7,154 nucleotides of DNA, from the NCBI GenBank assembly GCA_958451705.1, contig CAUDRD010000076.1, forward strand, positions 1-7,154, read 5' to 3'. This document shows positions 1-6,034 of this stretch, piece by piece; the stretch's first letter is position 1; each line of letters begins with the position of its first letter. This stretch comes from an uncultured Oscillospiraceae bacterium (GTDB taxonomy: Bacteria; Bacillota; Clostridia; Oscillospirales; Acutalibacteraceae). The position numbers were made by a program, and so were the translations under genes. The notes below the pieces were generated by a model. That model saw only the letters and a list, made by a program, of their open reading frames with translations. It had not been told where the DNA came from and did not search any database.

Positions 1-124
1 CGGTAACCATAATGGGGTCAATACCCAGTCTTTCAACTCCCTTAAAGTGCCAGTAATCCTTGCCTGAGCAAAGACCAGCCTTTTCTTCAAGGGTAAGTTT
101 TTCAATAATGTCCTGATGTTTCAT
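1..124 (-). CDS. Glycoside hydrolase family 3 beta-glucosidase, N-terminal fragment (cut by window edge)
   Basis: Only the first 41 codons are in the window. The ATG is at 124-122, preceded by a GGAGG Shine-Dalgarno (135-131) with a 6-base spacer. The protein begins MKHQDIIEKLTLEEKAGLCS and continues with a GKDYWHFKGVERLGI block ending in PIMVT. The 'LTLEEKAGLCSG' opening and the 'W...KGVERLGI..IMVTD' block are typical of the N-terminus of GH3 beta-glucosidases of the BglB/BglX kind, which release glucose from the non-reducing end of beta-glucosides and cello-oligosaccharides. No signal peptide is present, so a cytoplasmic enzyme acting on imported oligosaccharides is expected. The catalytic aspartate and acid/base residues lie outside the window, so exact specificity cannot be judged. 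The gene is divergent from the amino-acid transporter and functionally unrelated to the rest of the window. Confidence 0.88.
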   Translation of the reverse strand, partial: MKHQDIIEKLTLEEKAGLCSGKDYWHFKGVERLGIDPIMVT

Positions 125-564
125 TTTTGTCCTCCGTTTCTTTCCGCTTTTATAAAAGTAAAATTTATCAAATAATAAAATTCTATACCATTATATATAT
201 AGTGTGCAGTCAGCTTTTAAAGATAATAAAAAACCTTTAAATATCAAAATTTAATAAGAATTTATACTTTTACTTTATTTTAAATAAATCTTACTAAATT
301 TTCAAGTGAGCAACAACTCATGATTTTGTAATTATAACATTATATAAGTGATATTGTAAATACTTTTAACCTTTGAGAAAAGTTTTTTTATAAATTCTTT
401 ACAAGGATTTTTGTTTATATAAAATATCATTCCGAATTCTTTAAATTAAAACTGTATTATGTAATTCGATTGGTTTTCTTAACACTGTTTTTTACCTTTT
501 TATAAATATTTTAACAGAAGTTTTTAAAGTGAAACTGAAAAGCAGCAATAAAAAGCCGAATATA
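125..564. other. AT-rich divergent intergenic spacer with no gene seen
   Basis: This stretch lies between the start of the beta-glucosidase gene and the promoter of the transporter gene and is strongly AT-rich. I found no open frame with a plausible Shine-Dalgarno site, no tRNA-like fold, and no T-box or riboswitch core. It should hold the promoter of the leftward beta-glucosidase gene. Two candidates are visible: TTTACA (360-355) and TATAAT (336-331) with an 18-base spacer, and a lone TATAAT (195-190) with no good -35. On the plus strand TTTACA (398-403) and TAAAAT (420-425), 16 bases apart, form a second weak candidate. In DNA this AT-rich such matches arise easily by chance. A small dyad, TGAG/CTCA separated by six bases, lies near 306-319. 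Confidence 0.5.
331..360 (-). promoter_or_regulatory. Candidate promoter for the beta-glucosidase gene
   Basis: On the minus strand TTTACA (360-355) is followed after 18 bases by a perfect TATAAT (336-331). Transcription would start near 324 and leave a leader of about 200 bases before the ATG at 124. The AT-rich background makes this a weak prediction; the lone TATAAT at 195-190 is a rival. Confidence 0.3.
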
Positions 565-593
565 TTGACATTAGCTTCAAAATTTTGTAAAAT
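565..593 (+). promoter_or_regulatory. Near-consensus sigma-A promoter for the NSS transporter
   Basis: A perfect -35 TTGACA (565-570) is followed after exactly 17 bases by TAAAAT (588-593), one mismatch from the consensus -10. Initiation near 600 would give a leader of about 30 bases carrying the AGAGGAG Shine-Dalgarno (618-624), seven bases before the ATG at 632. The match predicts strong, largely constitutive expression; no operator or leader structure is visible between promoter and gene. Confidence 0.8.
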
Positions 594-631
594 CTCATTA
601 ATTATTTATTTAAAACTAGAGGAGTGTAAAA

Positions 632-2008
632 ATGGAAAAAACTGAGAAAAAATCCAGAGGCCAGTGGGGCTCCGGTATAGGCTTCGTTCTCGCCGCCGCC
701 GGTTCCGCCGTAGGTCTTGGTAACATCTGGCGTTTCCCCTATCTTGCAGCTAAATATGGCGGAGGCATCTTCCTTCTTGTATACGTTGCTCTTGTAATTA
801 CTTTTGGTATTTTCCTTTTGATTACAGAAATAGCAATTGGACGTAAAACCGGCCTGAGCCCAATAGGTGCTTATACAAAGCTTGGCAAAAAGTTCAAGTT
901 TGTCGGTATTATTGCATCTTTTGTAGCTTTCTTTATTCTTCCTTATTACAGCGTCATCGGCGGCTGGGTTATGAAATACTTTGCCTCATACATTGGCAAT
1001 CAGCACACAGCTTTGGCCGACTCAAACTTCTTTTCAGGTTTTATCAGCAGCGGAGCTGAACCCCTTGTATGGCAGGTTATCTTCATCCTTCTTACAACAG
1101 CAGTAGTTATTTTCGGCGTTGAAAAGGGTATAGAAAATGCAAGTAAAATTCTTATGCCCTTGCTTTTCTTAATGCTCATCGGTCTTGCAATTTATTCCGC
1201 AACACGTCCCGGCGCACTGGAGGGTATTGCATTTTACTTTAAACCCGATTTCAGCAAATTCTCCATGAATCTTCTTCTCGCGGCAATGGGACAGATGTTC
1301 TACTCAATGTCCCTTGCAATGGGCATTATGATTACTTTCGGTTCATACGTTAAAAAGGATGAGAACATTGAAAAATCCGCTTGCAGCATTGCTCTTTTTG
1401 ATACAATAGTAGCTATTATCGCAGGATTTATCATCGTTCCCTCATTCTATATTTTCAGCAACGGTCATGCTGAAGGAATGAATGCAGGCCCCGGACTCAT
1501 GTTCGGCGTACTTCCCCAGATTTTTGAAGGCTTCGGCAGTTCAGTTGTAACAACCATTTTCGGCGCAGTTTTCTTCCTTCTTGTTTTCTTCGCCGCTATC
1601 ACCTCCGCTATTTCACTTATGGAGGCTGTTGTTTCCACAATTTCCGACCAGCTTAAAATCAACCGCAAGCTTTCAACATTTATCGCAAGTGCCTGTGCTA
1701 TTCTCATCAGCTTCCTGCCCTCACTGGGATACAGCGCACTTAGCAACGTTAAGATTATCGGTCTTGACATTCTCGATTTCATGGACTTCATTACAAATGC
1801 GGTTCTCATGCCCGTTGGCGCACTTCTTACCTGCATCATCGTCGGCTACTTCATTACACCCAAGGCTATTATCGACGAGGTTCGCAAGTCCTCACCCTTT
1901 AAGCCGGTTAAGCTTTATACAATAGTTGTCAGATACTTTGGACCCGCAATTGTTATAGCTGTTCTTATTAGTTCAGTTCTTAACACATTCGGAATTATCT
2001 CACTTTAA
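632..2008 (+). CDS. Sodium-dependent amino-acid transporter, NSS/SNF family
   Basis: This is a 458-residue neurotransmitter:sodium symporter homologue, a LeuT-fold secondary transporter expected to import an amino acid using the sodium gradient. The N-terminus carries the family hallmark in membrane segment 1 (GSAVGLGNIWRFPY, residues 24-37), where the unwound helix holds sodium and substrate ligands. A second hallmark is FFAAITSAISLME in segment 8, whose Thr-Ser pair matches the Na2-site residues of LeuT. I count about eleven hydrophobic segments, the usual number for bacterial members, and the length is normal. LeuT's Na1-site Asn21 position is Ser25 here. The start is fixed by the AGAGGAG site and matches the family N-terminus. 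The gene stands alone between its own promoter and terminator. The substrate cannot be read from sequence; aromatic or branched amino acids are common in the family. Confidence 0.93.
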   Translation: MEKTEKKSRGQWGSGIGFVLAAAGSAVGLGNIWRFPYLAAKYGGGIFLLVYVALVITFGIFLLITEIAIGRKTGLSPIGAYTKLGKKFKFVGIIASFVAFFILPYYSVIGGWVMKYFASYIGNQHTALADSNFFSGFISSGAEPLVWQVIFILLTTAVVIFGVEKGIENASKILMPLLFLMLIGLAIYSATRPGALEGIAFYFKPDFSKFSMNLLLAAMGQMFYSMSLAMGIMITFGSYVKKDENIEKSACSIALFDTIVAIIAGFIIVPSFYIFSNGHAEGMNAGPGLMFGVLPQIFEGFGSSVVTTIFGAVFFLLVFFAAITSAISLMEAVVSTISDQLKINRKLSTFIASACAILISFLPSLGYSALSNVKIIGLDILDFMDFITNAVLMPVGALLTCIIVGYFITPKAIIDEVRKSSPFKPVKLYTIVVRYFGPAIVIAVLISSVLNTFGIISL

Positions 2009-2014
2009 AACAGC

Positions 2015-2045
2015 AAAAAGCCGTCCTTACTCGGACGGCTTTTTT
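2015..2045. terminator. Intrinsic terminator between convergent genes, probably bidirectional
   Basis: A perfect 12-bp stem pairs 2015-2026 (AAAAAGCCGTCC) with 2033-2044 (GGACGGCTTTTT), with a six-base loop TTACTC. The run of T at 2040-2045 ends plus-strand transcription six bases after the transporter stop codon. The A-run at 2015-2019 gives a matching T-run on the minus strand, so the hairpin can also stop the thioesterase transcript arriving from the right. Confidence 0.93.
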
Positions 2046-2087
2046 ATTTGCCTTATGTAAACTTTTAACTTGCAGAAAATTAAATTT

Positions 2088-2480
2088 TTATCCGTTTTTT
2101 CTATCCTGGGCTTTTTTGAGAAACTTCTCTTTATAAACCACAAATCTTTCGTGAAGTCCTTCTCCTATTTCGCCTTTTTCATCTGATGCAGTTACTTTAA
2201 AAGTCAGCTTTCTGCCCTCAGCGGCAATAAGCTCGGCACAGGCAGTAACTTTCATTCCGACAGGTGTAGCTGCATTGTGGCTGACATTAAGAAGGGTTCC
2301 CACAGTTGTGCTGCCCTCTTCGAGAAATTTATCTGCACATTTTGAAGCAGCGTTTTCCATAAGTGCAAGCATAAACGGGGTGGCAAAAACCGGAAGAGAA
2401 CCGCTGCCGGCAGCTATGGCCGTATTTTCATCTGTTACAACAGTCTCGGAAAAACATTTTGTTCCTATTTGAAAAATCAT
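2088..2480 (-). CDS. FlK-like hotdog-fold acyl-CoA thioesterase
   Basis: This is a 130-residue cytoplasmic protein of the fluoroacetyl-CoA thioesterase (FlK)-like branch of the hotdog superfamily, which hydrolyses acyl-CoA thioesters. Family features include ATPFMLALMENAA, then GTLLNVSHNAATPVG, and a C-terminal GEGLHERFVV. FlK uses Thr42, Glu50 and His76; the same three residues occur here with identical spacing at Thr34, Glu42 and His68. The ATG at 2480 is chosen because AAAGGAG (2495-2489) sits eight bases before it. An in-frame ATG 24 codons upstream would place the predicted promoter inside the gene and add a low-quality, lysine-rich leader. The gene is monocistronic, with its own promoter and the shared terminator at 2015-2045. 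Most relatives in Firmicutes have no known substrate, and nothing nearby indicates fluoroacetate metabolism, so a housekeeping role on short acyl-CoAs is more likely. Confidence 0.88.
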   Translation of the reverse strand: MIFQIGTKCFSETVVTDENTAIAAGSGSLPVFATPFMLALMENAASKCADKFLEEGSTTVGTLLNVSHNAATPVGMKVTACAELIAAEGRKLTFKVTASDEKGEIGEGLHERFVVYKEKFLKKAQDRKNG

Positions 2481-2488
2481 TATTTGTG

Positions 2489-2495
2489 CTCCTTT
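2489..2495 (-). promoter_or_regulatory. Ribosome binding site that decides the thioesterase start
   Basis: AAAGGAG on the minus strand lies eight bases before the ATG at 2480-2478. It supports the 130-residue form over the 154-residue reading from 2552. Confidence 0.85.
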
Positions 2496-2522
2496 TTGAT
2501 TTTTTTTAATTTTACCACATAG

Positions 2523-2552
2523 ATTATTTGTATACAATAATAATCCGGTCAA
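2523..2552 (-). promoter_or_regulatory. Candidate promoter for the thioesterase gene
   Basis: On the minus strand TTGACC (2552-2547) and AATAAT (2528-2523) are 18 bases apart, which puts transcription start near 2515 and leaves a leader of about 35 bases. The -35 has one mismatch to consensus and the -10 also one. Its position directly upstream of the strong ribosome binding site fits an independent short transcription unit. Confidence 0.5.
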
Positions 2553-2660
2553 AACAGAAAAGATAAAATTATATTTACGGTTAATAAAAAGCCTCTCTAT
2601 CTACGCTGACAGCGGAAAATGGAACTGTAATTCTAAAAATAAGCTTTACATTTATAAACG

Positions 2661-2703
2661 AAAAACCTGTGAAAATGTTTGAAACATAATCACAGGTTTT
2701 TTT
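2661..2703. terminator. Long hairpin, backup terminator of the ECF operon (also terminator-like on the plus strand)
   Basis: Arms 2661-2672 (AAAAACCTGTGA) and 2690-2701 (TCACAGGTTTTT) pair perfectly. Inside them ATGTT (2675-2679) pairs with AACAT (2683-2687) around a TGA loop, separated from the outer stem by an AA/AA internal loop. On the minus strand it lies just downstream of the operon's first terminator and ends in five T. On the plus strand it is followed by seven T (2697-2703), making it a better terminator in that direction, although no plus-strand gene is visible before it. Confidence 0.75.
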
Positions 2704-2710
2704 ACATAAA

Positions 2711-2749
2711 AACAAAAAACAGCACTGCAAAGGAGGGAGCAGTGCTGTT
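2711..2749 (-). terminator. Main intrinsic terminator of the ECF operon
   Basis: On the minus strand an 11-bp perfect stem, AACAGCACTGC (2749-2739) with GCAGTGCTGTT (2728-2718), closes a ten-base loop and is followed by a T-rich tract (TTTTGTTTTT, 2717-2708 approximately). It lies about 60 bases after the S-component stop codon. The loop reads TCCCTCCTTT on the RNA strand, containing the anti-Shine-Dalgarno core CCTCCTTT. Confidence 0.88.
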
Positions 2750-2811
2750 CAGGAAGGTGTTGAAAATACAACCCCTGTTTTACTCTTAACCAATCCTCAA
2801 TTTCCATATTT

Positions 2812-3549
2812 TTACAAATACAGTAATCCATATTTTATTTTAATTCTATACAGCTTTTCCGTCAAGGGTTTAAGGGCAATAATAAGAAAAAAAACTGTCG
2901 CAGCAGCGTGTACAAGGTCGAAAGGCAGCCCGGAAGCGTAAATTGAAAGCACAGTCTGCCAGTTTATTGCTACCACAGAAGAAAAAAGAGTAGAAAGATT
3001 CATCAGTCCACCGTAAATTATAAGGGTGGAAAGTCCGCCGAAAATTATGACAAAGGGATAATCTTTTTTTTCAATGGGCTTTCTGCCGAAAATAAGTCCT
3101 GCAAGAAAACCTATTATTCCACAGCAGAACATCTGCCATGGAGTCCAAGGTCCTTGACCAAAAAAGAAGTTTGAGACAAAAGCCGTCATAGCTCCCGTCA
3201 AAAATCCGCTTTCGGCTCCAAAACAGATTCCCGTTATAATCACAATGGAAACCATGGGCTTAAACTGGGGCAGCATGAAAAATGCACCTCTTCCCGCAAC
3301 GCCTATGGCACACATTGCGGCAATTATCGCAAGTTCCCTTGCCGAAGGCTTACGGCTTTCGAAGGACATAAAAAACGGAACCATTGTAAGAAGAATAATT
3401 AAAAGGCTGATAAGATAATATTTTCTATCCCCTAAAAATATGATGCCAAAAGCTATTACAGCGGGAATAACTATAAGTATTATAAGGCAGGAAAGCAGAA
3501 TGTGTTTATTAAAGCCATGTTTTACTTTTTCTCTTTCGAGGCGAGACAT
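2812..3549 (-). CDS. ECF transporter S component (substrate-binding membrane subunit), CbrT-like candidate
   Basis: This 245-residue integral membrane protein is the substrate-specific subunit of an energy-coupling factor importer, which binds a vitamin-like solute and topples in the membrane when the EcfT/ATPase module works. The start at 3549 follows AAGGAGGT (3566-3559) with a nine-base spacer, inside the end of the ATPase gene. Two N-terminal hydrophobic segments (about 17-40 and 44-63) precede a core of about six more. The core opens with ARELAIIAAMCAIGVAGRG (70-88), an alanine/glycine-rich helix of the kind used to contact EcfT. It also holds a conserved-looking loop, NFFFGQGPWTPWQMF (127-141). 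S components usually have six segments, so this one appears extended. The family resembles predicted corrinoid S components (CbrT), and a DUF4430 lipoprotein in the operon supports that; the substrate remains inferred. Confidence 0.85.
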   Translation of the reverse strand: MSRLEREKVKHGFNKHILLSCLIILIVIPAVIAFGIIFLGDRKYYLISLLIILLTMVPFFMSFESRKPSARELAIIAAMCAIGVAGRGAFFMLPQFKPMVSIVIITGICFGAESGFLTGAMTAFVSNFFFGQGPWTPWQMFCCGIIGFLAGLIFGRKPIEKKDYPFVIIFGGLSTLIIYGGLMNLSTLFSSVVAINWQTVLSIYASGLPFDLVHAAATVFFLIIALKPLTEKLYRIKIKYGLLYL

Positions 3550-5177
3550 CGGGCAATAACCTCCTTGTTAGTGACAGCGTCGGGGAAAACAAAACGGCTC
3601 ATTCTGTTTGCGGCGGTGGTATAAAAACTGTTTCCGGTGAAAAATTCCCTTGCCGCAGCCGTAGAAACTGCCTCTCCGCAGAAAAGCAGAGTACAGAAAT
3701 CGGCATACTCAGCACAAAACTCTATGTCGTGGGATACGGCGATTACCGTAACACCCCTTTGGTTAAGCTCCCTTATAATTTCTGCAAGCTCTTTTTTAAA
3801 ACAGTGGTCAAGCCCCTTTGTCGGCTCGTCCAGTAAAAGGATATCCGGCTTTGTAAGGAGCACCTTTGCAAGGGCGGCTCTCTGCTGTTCCCCTCCGCTT
3901 AAATCGTAAGGGTGACGGGAAAGGAGATTTTGAAGGTGAACCTGCTCTGCTGCCTCCCGTGCCATTTTTTCCTTTTCCTCAATTTTGACTTTCAAATCTA
4001 TTCCCTCTTCTATATCCTCAAGGAGAGTTTTCTTTACGAAAAGCGTTTGGGGATTTTGGGGAAGCAGTGCGGTTTTTAGCTTTTCTCCTTTTTCTCCAAC
4101 AGTGATTTTTCCACGGTATGCCTTTAAATTACCTGAAATAAGGGAAAGGAGTGTGGTTTTACCTGCTCCGTTACCTCCTAAAACGGCATGAAAAGTTCCC
4201 TTTTTAACAGAAAAATTTAAATCCTTTATTATATCCGTGCCTTTTTTCTCGTATCTGAACCACAGGTCACGGACTTTTACGGCATCGGGCAGATTTTTTT
4301 CGCTGTGATTTTCCGATTCTTCCTTTTCTGCCGGCACTTTATTTTCCATATACTCAGAAAGAAAAATTCTGCCGTCTCGGACAGTCAGGGGCAAAATTTC
4401 CGAATAAAGGTCATTTGAAATTTCCGCTGCTATCTGCACCGGCGCCGGCATAGCCTCAGCCATGGGATTCCCCGTTTTCTTCATAAGGAAATATGCTTCC
4501 CGAGGGAGACAGGCAGTATTTTTACCTTCTTCCATTATAATAACTTTATCCGCCAGGGGAATTACCTCTTCGAGACGGTGCTCCGAAATAATTACCGTAA
4601 CCCCTAAAGAAGAGTTTATCTTTTTAACGGCGGCTAAAAAATCAGCGGCGGCTATGGGGTCAAGCTGCGAGGTGGGCTCATCGAGAATAATCACCTGAGG
4701 CTGCATTGCCATTACCGAGGCGAGATTCAAAAGCTGCTTTTGTCCGCCGGAAAGCTCCTCAACGCTCCTGTTAAACCACTGCTGTATACCGAAAAAGCTT
4801 GCCATTTCGGCAACTTTAAGCCTTATGCGCCGTGGTTCTTCTCCAAGGGATTCAAGTCCGAAAGCAAGCTCATGCCAAACTTTATCAGTGACTATCTGAT
4901 TTTCCGGGCTCTGCATGACGTATCCTATTTTGGAAACGGCCTCCCGCTGTGACAGTGAGTTTATCTCTCTGCCCTCAAAAAGAATTTCTCCCTCACGTTT
5001 TCCGTGAGGAGTTATTGACGGTTTAAGGTGACGAAGCAGAGTGGTTTTGCCGCAGCCTGATTTTCCGCATATTACAGCAAACTCACCTTTTTCTATTTTT
5101 AAATTTATATTGTCAAGAGCCTTTCCCTCCCCTAAAGGATAAGAAAAGCTCAGATTTTTGATTTCAAACGATACCAT
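3522..5177 (-). CDS. ecfA: Fused double-domain ECF ABC ATPase (EcfA-EcfA')
   Basis: This 551-residue protein joins two complete ABC ATPase domains that power an ECF importer. Domain 1 has Walker A GKSGCGKTT (38-46), Q-loop in QSPENQ (89-94), signature LSGGQ (142-146), Walker B VIILDE (162-167) and switch histidine His200 in SEHRLEE. Domain 2 has Walker A GGNGAGKTT (334-342), Q-loop Gln374, signature LSGGE (426-430), Walker B ILLLDE (446-451) and His483. QSPENQ and SEHRLEE are typical of EcfA proteins rather than general ABC importers. Both sites keep the catalytic glutamate, so both look active. An acidic linker of about 60-75 residues joins the domains. The start follows GGAGG (5189-5185) by seven bases. 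The gene overlaps ecfT by 28 bases and the S-component gene by 28 bases. The fused form, with its own T and S genes, indicates a dedicated rather than shared ECF module. Confidence 0.95.
   Translation of the reverse strand: MVSFEIKNLSFSYPLGEGKALDNINLKIEKGEFAVICGKSGCGKTTLLRHLKPSITPHGKREGEILFEGREINSLSQREAVSKIGYVMQSPENQIVTDKVWHELAFGLESLGEEPRRIRLKVAEMASFFGIQQWFNRSVEELSGGQKQLLNLASVMAMQPQVIILDEPTSQLDPIAAADFLAAVKKINSSLGVTVIISEHRLEEVIPLADKVIIMEEGKNTACLPREAYFLMKKTGNPMAEAMPAPVQIAAEISNDLYSEILPLTVRDGRIFLSEYMENKVPAEKEESENHSEKNLPDAVKVRDLWFRYEKKGTDIIKDLNFSVKKGTFHAVLGGNGAGKTTLLSLISGNLKAYRGKITVGEKGEKLKTALLPQNPQTLFVKKTLLEDIEEGIDLKVKIEEKEKMAREAAEQVHLQNLLSRHPYDLSGGEQQRAALAKVLLTKPDILLLDEPTKGLDHCFKKELAEIIRELNQRGVTVIAVSHDIEFCAEYADFCTLLFCGEAVSTAAAREFFTGNSFYTTAANRMSRFVFPDAVTNKEVIARCLASKEKK
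3559..3566 (-). promoter_or_regulatory. Strong Shine-Dalgarno of the S component, inside the ATPase gene
   Basis: AAGGAGGT on the minus strand is a full eight-base match to the usual 16S rRNA 3' end. It lies nine bases before the ATG at 3549 and within the coding sequence of the upstream ATPase gene. This suggests the S component is translated at high efficiency in its own right rather than only by coupling. Confidence 0.85.
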
Positions 5178-6034
5178 TTTAAGTCCTCCGTAAGACTGAA
5201 TATAAGGGGAAAAGCCATTAAGAGAAAATATGAAAGGTAGACGATTACGCCGAAAAACGAAAATTCAGAAAGTATAATTTCAGGATAATATTTTACGTCG
5301 CTTGCTCCCAATAAAAGTCCCGCTAAAATAACTGAAGCTAAAATAAGTATAGCTGTCAGGGCTAAAGCGTCACGTTTATCAAAGCGGAAACCTGAAAAGG
5401 AAGTTCGCCCTTTAAGGCCCCAGCCTCTGCTCTTCATGGAATCCGCAGTCTCCACTGCGTTTTCCAGAGCCCAGGTGACAAGTATTGAGAGAATCTTTAC
5501 ACCGTTTCCGATTTTAGTGAAAAACCCTCCGTCACTATAGCTTCTGCCGATAGATTTCTGAGCATATGTTATTTTTTTAAGCTGAGAGGAAAACCTCGGC
5601 ACAAATCTTAAAGTCATTGAAAACAAAAGGGCAATGGACGGTGATATTTTTCCGAACACGCACATTAATTTATCGGAGGTCATAACCTCGTTAAGGCAGG
5701 AAAACCACAAAAGCACCCCTAAAAGCATAAGGGCTGCGGCAAGGGAATAAATGAGTGACTCCAATGTTATGGGATTGTCGTTTATGTAAACAAGAATTGT
5801 AATTCCCTGATGGTTAAAAGCAGCGTTTATTACAGCGGCGAAAATTACAAGGGGTAAAAGTAAAACCAGAGATTTAAATGCTTTTTTCCCTTTAAGATAC
5901 ACCGAGTAGCTGAAAGCGCAGATAAATGAGATTACAAGAAAAATCGGGTGCATTAAAAACATTGAAAATCCGGCGGCGAAAAGGAAAAACAGAAACAGCA
6001 CTGTAGGGTGAAGTGAAGCAAAGGGAGTATTCAT
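5150..6034 (-). CDS. ecfT: EcfT transmembrane coupling component of ECF transporter
   Basis: This 294-residue membrane protein couples the ATPases to the S component. It begins with the family-typical FASLHP sequence and hydrophobic segments covering roughly residues 11-47, 53-72 and 96-114. A long coupling region follows, containing RFVPRF (143-148), then the two short arginine motifs that dock into the ATPase grooves: GRS (163-165, in the place of Ala-Arg-Ser) and SRG (202-204, in ADSMKSRGWG). Two more hydrophobic segments (about 223-243 and 259-281) finish the protein. Its ATG overlaps the lipoprotein stop codon as ATGA (6034-6031), with a GAGG about ten bases upstream, so translation is probably coupled to the lipoprotein. 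The length is somewhat above the usual 250-270 residues. It acts in the cytoplasmic membrane with the ATPase and S component encoded directly downstream. Confidence 0.92.
   Translation of the reverse strand: MNTPFASLHPTVLFLFFLFAAGFSMFLMHPIFLVISFICAFSYSVYLKGKKAFKSLVLLLPLVIFAAVINAAFNHQGITILVYINDNPITLESLIYSLAAALMLLGVLLWFSCLNEVMTSDKLMCVFGKISPSIALLFSMTLRFVPRFSSQLKKITYAQKSIGRSYSDGGFFTKIGNGVKILSILVTWALENAVETADSMKSRGWGLKGRTSFSGFRFDKRDALALTAILILASVILAGLLLGASDVKYYPEIILSEFSFFGVIVYLSYFLLMAFPLIFSLTEDLKWYRLKSKI
5185..5189 (-). promoter_or_regulatory. Shine-Dalgarno of the ECF ATPase, inside ecfT
   Basis: GGAGG on the minus strand lies seven bases before the ATPase ATG at 5177, within the last codons of ecfT, so it fixes the start despite the 28-base gene overlap. 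Confidence 0.85.

Noticed and set aside
125..560. CRISPR array or tandem repeats in the AT-rich spacer
   Set aside because: Repeated short A/T words occur, but there are no regularly spaced identical repeats.
1465..1839. A 124-codon open frame on the minus strand inside the NSS transporter gene
   Set aside because: It lies wholly within a clearly coding gene with strong family motifs, has no ribosome site of note and its translation looks like nothing known.
2481..2552. A 24-residue N-terminal extension of the thioesterase from an ATG at 2552
   Set aside because: The strong AAAGGAG site points to the ATG at 2480, the extension would contain the predicted promoter, and its composition does not fit a hotdog protein.
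3637..4952. Several plus-strand open frames of 68-90 codons opposite the ECF ATPase
   Set aside because: They are antisense to a gene with all ABC ATPase motifs in place and lack ribosome sites or recognisable products.
3522..5177. General amino-acid or cobalt ABC transporter instead of an ECF ATPase
   Set aside because: QSPENQ and SEHRLEE, the neighbouring EcfT with GRS and SRG motifs, and the S component all fit an ECF vitamin-type system; a CbiM/CbiN pair typical of cobalt import is absent.
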